A DNA stretch of 64,000 bases from Vreelandella lionensis (GTDB taxonomy: Bacteria; Pseudomonadota; Gammaproteobacteria; Pseudomonadales; Halomonadaceae), in the NCBI RefSeq assembly GCF_002087295.1, contig NZ_MWVI01000050.1:124001-188000 (forward strand), given 5' to 3'. Shown here piece after piece: positions 57,466-64,000 of this stretch. The position numbers were made by a program, and so were the translations under genes. Under the pieces are notes generated by a model. It worked only from the letters and a program-made list of their open reading frames with translations. It searched no databases and was not told the DNA's origin. Each line of letters opens with the position of its first letter. The first letter of the stretch is position 1.

Positions 57466-58901
57466 ATGGAAAAAATACCTAGCCACGATATTACGCCGCC
57501 AACCGTGGGCATCACACGCCTGGTGAAACAACTACTCAAGAGATGTATGCCAAACGGCGACACATCTATGTACGAGAAATCAAAGGGCTGTTTCAAAAGG
57601 TACGGCGCAGCGCTAACTGGGCGCTGATGATGGGGTTCTTTCTGCTGCCCTGGTTAAACTGGGGCGACCGCCCTGCGGTGTGGTTTGACTTACCGGGCCG
57701 AGAATTTCATATCTTTGCCGCCACGTTTTACCCTCAAGAGTTTGTTCTTCTGTCGTGGCTGCTGATTATTTGCGCCTTTGGGCTATTTTTTATTACCGTT
57801 TTTGCGGGGCGGGTATGGTGCGGCTACACCTGTCCGCAAAGTGTTTGGACATTTCTCTTTATCTGGCTTGAACACCGGATCGAAGGCTCGCGCAACCAGC
57901 GCATAAAGCTAGACAACCAACCGATGAATGCCAATAAAGCCTGGCGTAAGGGCGCGAAGCATACCGCTTGGCTGCTGATCGCTCTGGCAACCGGTGTGAC
58001 GTTTGTAGGCTACTTTACGCCGATTCGTGAACTTGTCATGGAGCTTCCCACTCTAGAAGCCCACGGCTGGTCCTATTTTTGGGTTGGGTTCTTTTTAGTC
58101 TTTACCTACCTCAACGCAGGCTGGCTGCGGGAGCAGGTATGTATTTATATGTGCCCCTACGCCCGCTTCCAGTCGGTCATGTTTGATCGCGATACGCTGA
58201 TCGTCTCTTACGACGAAGCGCGAGGCGAGCCACGTGGTAGACGTAAGAAATCACTTAGCCATACGCAAGCGCGAGAAGCGGGTTTGGGAGACTGTATCGA
58301 CTGCGAACTCTGTGTGCAGGTCTGCCCCACCGGCATTGATATACGCGACGGCCTGCAATACGAGTGCATCACATGCGCCGCTTGCATCGATGCCTGCGAC
58401 AGCGTGATGGATAAAATGGGCTACCCCAGAGGACTTATTCGCTACACCACTGAAAACGCGCTGGAAGGCAAGAAAAGTCATATTCTTCGCCCGCGCTTGA
58501 TTGGCTATTTCGTTGCTTTGATGGTGATGATGGCGACTTTTGCCTGGGCAGTTAATGACCGTACACCGATGAGCTTTGACGCTGAGCGCGAGCGTACTCA
58601 GCTCTACCAAATGACCCGTGACGGGCAGATCAGCAACGTCTACAGCCTGACTGTGCGCAACCTGGACTCCCAAGATCACACCTATGATATTAGCGCTGCA
58701 GGCTTACCTAATCTGCAGTTGGATAACACCTCGCTGCGTGTACCTGCGGGTGAATCACGCATTCAGGTGATTACCGTACTGGCCGACCCAGCGTCGTTAA
58801 GCGAGCCCAGCCACGCTATTACGTTTACGCTGCAGGCGCAGCAAGATGAGCAAATTCGCCAGACCCGCGAAGCGCGGTTCTTGAGCGACATTAGGAGATA
58901 A
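57466..58901 (+). CDS. ccoG: cbb3 oxidase assembly ferredoxin CcoG (one frameshift near the start)
   Basis: Membrane-bound iron-sulfur protein (RdxA/FixG family) needed for copper handling in cbb3 assembly; about 478 residues. Five helices; the motif CGYTCPQSVWTFLFIWLEH; clusters DCIDCELCVQVCPTGID and CITCAACIDACD; a C-terminal immunoglobulin-like domain. The open frame begins at 57543, but an in-frame start is better placed at ATG 57466 if one C missing near 57508 is restored (GTGGGCCATCAC), adding MEKIPSHDITPPTVGHHTPG before QEMYAKRRHIYVREIKG. No clear ribosome site precedes 57466, so the N-terminus is tentative. Confidence 0.9.
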
Positions 58902-58908
58902 ATGCGTC

Positions 58909-59433
58909 ATGTCAGACACCTCGATTCCGCCCTGGTACAAACAGTTTTGGCCGTGGTTTTTACTAGGGCTGCTGTTTTCGTCCATCCTATTTAGTACTGG
59001 CTTCGCCATCATGTCGATCAAGAGCTACGACGGCATGGTGGTCCAGGAGGATTACTACGAGCACGGTAAAGCTATTAACATGGTGCTGGCGAAGCAGGAG
59101 CGCGCGCGCGAACTCAATTTGAGCGCCGACCTGCGCATCGACCCACTGACTAGCGATATTGTGATCGACCTTGCTGGCGATGCTCGTCCGGATAAACTCT
59201 ATTTGGACCTCATCTTCCCCACCGAAGATGACCGTGATCAATCCTTCGTACTAGAACACGTGCGCGAAGGCCGCTATATCACTCAGGGGCCGGATAATTT
59301 GCGCTACCGCTGGTACCTACAGATTCAGCCCGTGCAAGGCGATGACGCCGAGTGGCGCCTGATCGGCGAAGCCCGCTTTCCCAATGCAGCGAGCGTTGCC
59401 CTTCTGCCCGGAGGGCGGTCAGAGAGCGAATGA
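58909..59433 (+). CDS. ccoH: cbb3 oxidase assembly protein CcoH (FixH)
   Basis: A 174-residue protein with one N-terminal helix (WFLLGLLFSSILFSTGFAIM) and the family text SYDGMVVQEDYYEHGKAIN, then a periplasmic FixH domain. Needed for cbb3 assembly. Its stop overlaps the ccoI start by ATGA. Confidence 0.92.
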   Translation: MSDTSIPPWYKQFWPWFLLGLLFSSILFSTGFAIMSIKSYDGMVVQEDYYEHGKAINMVLAKQERARELNLSADLRIDPLTSDIVIDLAGDARPDKLYLDLIFPTEDDRDQSFVLEHVREGRYITQGPDNLRYRWYLQIQPVQGDDAEWRLIGEARFPNAASVALLPGGRSESE

Positions 59434-61881
59434 GCACTAAAGCGCTAAGCTGCTACCACTGCGGAAGCCCGGTGCCCGACGGGGCACCGTGGCGTATCGC
59501 CATTGATGACACGTCCCACTCTTTATGCTGCCCCGGCTGCGAAGCCGGGGCCCACGCCATTGTCGACGGCGGATTAGAGAGCTACTACCGCTACCGTACC
59601 GAACTGCCCGAGCGCCCCGATGAGCGTCAAGCTGCAAAAGCGGATACTTGGTCGGTATTTGACGACCCTGGCCTACAGTCGCAGTTTGTTCATCCGGATG
59701 GCGATGAGGGCCACGTTAGGGCAATGCTTGCCGTAGAAGGGATTACCTGTGCCGCCTGCGCCTGGCTTAGCGAGCACCGATTGAACGCGCTTGAAGGCGT
59801 TGTCTCCAGCGCGGTGAATCTGACCCATCACCGCCTGCGGGTTTCCTGGGACCCAAACGTAGTAAAGCTATCGCAGCTATTCGCTGAACTTGCCGCGATT
59901 GGTTACGATGCTCAGCCCTATGAACCCGACCAAGCCCAGACGCGGCTGCAGCATGAAGAGCGCATGAATGTGCGCCGCTTAATAGTGGCGGCGGTCGGGG
60001 TGATGCAGGTGGTGATGTTCTCCATCCCCATTTATGTGTCGGGGCCTGGGGAACTCAGTGAAGACTTCTTTGCGCTGTTTCATTGGCTCTCGTTCGCTCT
60101 GGCAACGCCGGTGGTGTTCTTTTCAGCGCAGCCATTCTTCCGTAACGCCCTGCGCGACCTAAAAACGGGCGTGCTAGGCATGGATGTTCCCGTCTCACTG
60201 GCGATTGGTGGGGCTTATCTCGCCAGTAGCTACGCGGTGCTGTTTAACGTGGGAGAGGTCTATTTTGACTCCGTCGCCATGTTCACCTTCTTCCTACTGT
60301 TTGGCCGCTACGTGGAAGGGCGCGCTAGGCGACGCAGCGGCCATAGCGGCAATGCGCTTAGTGGCGTGCTACCGGTGTCTGCTACACGGCTGGAAGCTGA
60401 CGGCAGCGAACGCATTCTGCCCGCTAGCGAGCTTGCCCCAGGCGACCGCGTACTTATCAAGCCCGGCCATGGCGTCCCCGCAGACGGTATTATCGAAGAT
60501 GGCGAGTCTAGCCTGGACGAGTCGATGCTGACCGGCGAGTACCTGCCCGTCACCCGCCGAGTGGGCGAACAGGTGGTAGGTGGCAGGCCAAAACATGGAA
60601 AACTCACTCACGGTCCGGGTTACTCATGCAGGCAACAATGCACGCGTGGCGGGCATTGTGGATTTAACCGACCGCGCCTTTGCTAGCCGCCCGCGCTTGG
60701 AGCAAATGGCGGCGCGCATGGCCCACCTGTTTGTACTGCGCCTGCTGGTGGTCACCGCTTGCGTGACCGTGGCGTGGTGGTTTATCGACCCTTCCCGCAT
60801 GCTTTGGGTGCTGCTCTCCGTTCTAGTGGTGACCTGCCCCTGTGCGCTGGCACTCGCCACCCCAACGGCACTGACAGCAGGGCGTGGGCAACTGCGCCAG
60901 CGTGGCGTGCTAATCACCCGCGCCGATGCCATCGAATCGCTTTCTAATGTCACGCGGGTGATTTTTGACAAAACCGGCACGCTCACCCGTGGCGAGATGC
61001 AGCTCACCCAAACCTGCCCGTTAAACGAGCAAAGTAGCGAACAGCTACGGGCCATTGCCGCCGCGCTGGAAGCCCACTCCGAGCATCCCATTGCCCGCGC
61101 GTTTCGCCCGTTCCGCGACGCCACACTGCAGGCGCGTCAGGTGAAAAGCGTCACCGGCAGCGGGCTAGAGGGGCGTGCTTAACGGCGCAACGTGGCGCTT
61201 GGGCAAGCCCAATTTTGCAACGACCGAGCCACTCACGCCGCCCAGCGCCGGGCAGTGGCTGCTGCTGAGTGAAGATAGCGCCCCGCGGGCTGGTTTAAGC
61301 TCCACGACGGTATCCGTGAAGATGCTGCGCAAACCGTAGCCGCCCTGCAGGCCAGAGGGCTTAACGTTGAGTTACTGTCAGGCGATACGCAGGAAGCCGT
61401 AGAGAGCTTAGCCGAGCAGCTCAACATCACCACCTGGCACGCGGGCAAATCACCAGAGGGCAAGCTGGAGCGGCTGCGTGAGCTGCAGGCGCAGGGCGAA
61501 CGTGTGGTCATGATTGGCGACGGCATTAACGATGTACCGGTGCTCGCCGGTGCCGATGTGGCCATTGCCATGAATGGCGCCACCGACTTGGCACGCACTC
61601 GGGCCGATGCGGTCTTGCTCAGCCCACGCTTAATGCGTATTTTCGAGGCCATCGAGATTGCCAGCGCCACTCGGCGCATCATGCGCCAAAATATGATTTG
61701 GTCGGTTTGCTATAACTTCTCTGCGCTTCCCCTGGCCGCTATGGGGCTGGTACCGCCCTGGCTGGCCGCCATTGGTATGTCGTTAAGCTCATTGGTCGTC
61801 GTGGGTAATGCGCTACGCCTCACGCGCTGGCGCACCTCACCTGCACCCCAGGTAGCCCCAGCCACACCGGTGACCGTATGA
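59430..61881 (+). CDS. ccoI: Copper-transporting P1B ATPase CcoI (three frameshifts)
   Basis: Exports copper towards cbb3 assembly; about 816 residues assembled. N-terminal Zn-finger-like CYHCGSP...CCPGCEAG, an HMA domain with EGITCAACAW near residue 105, the TGEY loop (DESMLTGEY) near 368, the ion-binding CPC (VTCPCALALATP) near 468, phospho-Asp DKTGTLTRG near 513, and MIGDGINDVPVLAGADVAIA near 695. Breaks: +1 near 60587 (should read VVGGSQNMENSL), +1 near 61174 (should read GSGLEGVLNGATW) and -1 near 61290 (should read WFKLHDGIREDAA). It overlaps ccoH and ccoS by ATGA. Confidence 0.9.
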
Positions 61882-62789
61882 CGATTCTCTATCTACTGAT
61901 TCCGCTGTCGCTGATTCTGTTGGGGCTGGCAGTGTGGGCGTTCTTCTGGGCCGTGAAGAATGACCAGTTCGACGCCTTAGAAGGCCCCGCTCACCGCATC
62001 CTGTTCGATGATGATGAGAACGACTTCACCCCCGAGCAGCGCGCCGAACGCAAAAAAGCCGCGAAGCCACCCCGCGATCCGCGAGCCACCGCCATGAACC
62101 CTACCGGACTTGACCTGCCGCCGTTGATGGCGGCGTTTGTGTTTGGCCTGATGGGCGGTGCTCACTGCATTGGCATGTGCGGCGGCATCATGAGCGCCCT
62201 GACCTTCGCCGTGCCGCCCAGCATGCGCCACCCAGCTCGCATGGGGGGATTACTGCTCAGCTATAACACGGGCCGTATCCTGAGCTATATGACGGCAGGA
62301 GCCTTGGTGGCCGCGCTCGGCACCTTGGTATCGCTGTCACCTCAGGCGCGTATCGCGCTGCAGGTCGTCGCGGCGGTGATGCTAATCTTGATGGCGCTAT
62401 ACATCCCCAACTGGTGGAAAGGGTTGTTAAAAGTCGAGGCCGTGGGGCGTCGACTATGGCGCGGCATCGAACCTGTTGGGCGGCGCTTGATGCCCGTGGT
62501 TCACCTGCCACAAGCCTTTGCGCTAGGTGCCCTGTGGGGCTGGCTGCCTTGCGGGCTGGTGTACTCGATGCTCGCCTGGAGCTTGGCCATTGCCGACCCG
62601 CTACAAGGGGCGCTATTGATGGGGGCCTTCGGCCTGGGAACGCTGCCTGCCCTGTTAGCCACGGGTCTGGCCGCCCGCCAGCTCAGCCAGTTAATTCGTC
62701 ACCCGGCGACCCGTAGCCTTGCCGCGCTGACGATTATCGGTTTTGCCCTGTGGCAGCTTTGGGCGCTGATGCCCCATGCCGGGCATTAA
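61878..62789 (+). CDS. ccoS: CcoS fused in frame to a SafE/TauE-like membrane protein
   Basis: A single open frame of 303 codons. Residues 1-70 are CcoS (MTILYLLIPLSLILLGLAVW and KNDQFDALEGPAHRILFDDD), a cbb3 maturation protein. From residue 73, MNPTGLDLPPLMAAFVFGLM begins a six-helix SafE/TauE-like protein with the paired motifs GGAHCIGMCGGIMS and WGWLPCGLVYSML. This type usually follows ccoS as a separate gene. The internal ATG (62094) sits in ATGA, where a ccoS stop would be expected one frame away, so a single-base error may have erased the gene boundary. Both halves look complete. Confidence 0.85.
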   Translation: MTILYLLIPLSLILLGLAVWAFFWAVKNDQFDALEGPAHRILFDDDENDFTPEQRAERKKAAKPPRDPRATAMNPTGLDLPPLMAAFVFGLMGGAHCIGMCGGIMSALTFAVPPSMRHPARMGGLLLSYNTGRILSYMTAGALVAALGTLVSLSPQARIALQVVAAVMLILMALYIPNWWKGLLKVEAVGRRLWRGIEPVGRRLMPVVHLPQAFALGALWGWLPCGLVYSMLAWSLAIADPLQGALLMGAFGLGTLPALLATGLAARQLSQLIRHPATRSLAALTIIGFALWQLWALMPHAGH

Positions 62790-62842
62790 GAGCTTACTTA
62801 TTAAACTCCTCTAGACAATACTCAATACAAACATCCTATCGC

Positions 62843-62856
62843 TTGATATAGCTCAA
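62843..62856 (+). promoter_or_regulatory. ANR/FNR box upstream of hemN
   Basis: TTGATATAGCTCAA, one mismatch to TTGATNNNNATCAA, about 116 bases before the hemN start. hemN is a known ANR/FNR target in gammaproteobacteria. Confidence 0.7.
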
Positions 62857-62965
62857 CGCTTTCCCTTCTACGCTGACGTAGCATTCCAACACGCATTCGA
62901 GCTGCGAAGCTCGTCGCTTATGTTGGTCGGTTCTTGCTTTGCCCTGCTACTTAGGAGCGCTCCTT

Positions 62966-64000
62966 ATGCCCGTTCATGCCACTGCTGCACTCGCTCACCC
63001 GATTTCTGCAGCGGTTGAGGCCACCGCCTGGGATGACGCCCTGATACGCCGCTACGACACCAGCGGCCCTCGCTACACCTCCTACCCTACAGCACTCTCG
63101 TTTCACGACCAGTTCACCGCTGACGATATGACCCAGGCGCTTGAGCGCAGCAATGCCAGCCAAAAGCCGCTCTCGCTTTATGTTCATGTGCCCTTTTGTC
63201 GCAAAATCTGTTTTTACTGCGCGTGCAATAAAATCGCCACGAAAAATACAGCCCTCGCCGAGCCCTACTTGTCTCGGCTGGATCGAGAAATGGTGCTGAC
63301 CTCCCGGCATCTTGATACAAAGCGGCCAGTGCAGCAGCTGCATTGGGGCGGCGGCACGCCGACTTTCTTAACCCTGGCGCAGATGAGCGATTTAATAGAC
63401 CGCCTGGATGCACGGTTTGGCTTATCGAGCTCGCCGGACCGCGACTACGCTATTGAAATTGACCCACGCGAAGCGGATGTCTTTACCCTGCGCCACCTGC
63501 AGTCGCTGGGCTTTAATCGCTTAAGCCTGGGCGTTCAGGATCTCAACCCACAGGTGCAGGCAGCGATTAATCGCGTGCAGCCACGGGTGCTCACTGAAAC
63601 CTTGATGGATGAAGCGCACCGGCTTGGTTTTCGCTCGCTCAACCTCGATTTAATTTATGGCCTGCCTTTTCAAACCGAGCAAAGATTCGCTGATACCCTA
63701 AGCCAAGTGATTGAACTGAGCCCGGCACGGCTGTCGGTCTTTAACTATGCCCATATGCCAACCCGCTTTGCGCCCCAACGGCGTATTAATGAAGCCGACC
63801 TGCCCAGCGCGGATGAAAAACTGGCTATTTTGCGTACCACTATTGAGATGCTGCCCCAAGCAGGCTATGTACATATTGGTATGGATCACTTTGCTCGCCC
63901 AGAGGACAGCTTGGCTCAGGCACAGCGCCACGGTACGCTGCAGCGCAACTTCCAGGGCTACTCAAGCCATTCCCAGTGCGACTTGATTGGTTTGGGGGTG
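62966..64000 (+). CDS. hemN: Oxygen-independent coproporphyrinogen III oxidase HemN, partial
   Basis: 345 codons open to the window end, about three quarters of the enzyme. Radical-SAM Cys motif CRKICFYC near residues 78-85, then HWGGGTPTFLT, EIDPREADVFTLRHLQSLGF and NLDLIYGLPFQT, and the downstream MDHFARPED segment of HemN. It makes protoporphyrinogen IX for haem under low oxygen. ATG 62966 follows TTAGGAG by eight bases. It sits after the cco cluster, as in Pseudomonas-type gene order. Confidence 0.94.
   Translation, partial: MPVHATAALAHPISAAVEATAWDDALIRRYDTSGPRYTSYPTALSFHDQFTADDMTQALERSNASQKPLSLYVHVPFCRKICFYCACNKIATKNTALAEPYLSRLDREMVLTSRHLDTKRPVQQLHWGGGTPTFLTLAQMSDLIDRLDARFGLSSSPDRDYAIEIDPREADVFTLRHLQSLGFNRLSLGVQDLNPQVQAAINRVQPRVLTETLMDEAHRLGFRSLNLDLIYGLPFQTEQRFADTLSQVIELSPARLSVFNYAHMPTRFAPQRRINEADLPSADEKLAILRTTIEMLPQAGYVHIGMDHFARPEDSLAQAQRHGTLQRNFQGYSSHSQCDLIGLGV

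Noticed and set aside
1750-61300. Programmed ribosomal frameshifting as the cause of the split genes
   Set aside because: No shared slippery heptamer or downstream structure; breaks are of both signs and in unrelated housekeeping genes.

Overview
The window looks like chromosomal DNA of a halophilic gammaproteobacterium, most likely Halomonas or a close relative (inference). The support is gene content: a BCCT choline transporter, two TRAP systems and an orphan betaine-type binding protein, a phasin, a cbb3 oxidase locus followed by hemN, and a purine-to-glyoxylate pathway. Sampled coding lines are near 58% G+C, apart from one AT-rich island (about 34.5-39.1 kb) near one third G+C.

Layout. 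0-5 kb: lipoprotein hydrolase (cut by the window edge), Spy/CpxP-like protein, BetT-like and DauA-like transporters. 5-13 kb: ExaC-type aldehyde dehydrogenase, NarL-type regulator, a FIST-domain hybrid kinase, a second hybrid kinase with HPt, and a periplasmic SUOX-fold protein. 13-22.5 kb: DUF2189 membrane protein, a TAXI-type TRAP system with a UspA protein, a DctPQM TRAP system, and a betaine-type binding protein. 22.6-28 kb: EamA exporter, DUF192 protein, modABC, pyruvate kinase. 28-43.7 kb: purine catabolism (allA, allE, puuE, racemase, two NCS1 permeases, GntR regulator, puuD, uraH, uraD, NCS2 urate permease), interrupted by the AT-rich island. 43.8-53 kb: phasin, two GSTs, the glycolate operon (permease, glcDEFG), four tRNA genes. 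53-64 kb: alpha/beta hydrolase, ccoNOQP-ccoGHIS and hemN.

The island carries a two-gene module: a small coiled-coil protein and a roughly 1130-residue TPR / GreA-GreB-C-like / PIN-nuclease protein. Both carry an HNGxGxNxVGVxN motif. This is the best candidate for a biological-conflict (anti-phage) system here, and it sits inside an otherwise coherent purine locus.

Pathway logic: urate enters by the NCS2 permease and is converted by PuuD, UraH and UraD to allantoin. PuuE opens allantoin, and AllE and AllA carry the later steps to glyoxylate. The allantoate amidohydrolase is not in the window. The neighbouring Glc enzymes also produce glyoxylate. A GTATAC-centred palindrome precedes each purine promoter and probably binds the local GntR/FCD regulator. 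ANR/FNR-like boxes precede ccoN, hemN and the DUF2189 gene.

Caution on quality: I count about 32 single-base frameshifts and three in-frame stops inside otherwise well-conserved genes. They often lie in short homopolymers, and insertions and deletions are about equally frequent. I read these mainly as consensus errors, so broken genes are annotated as single loci with the break positions given.
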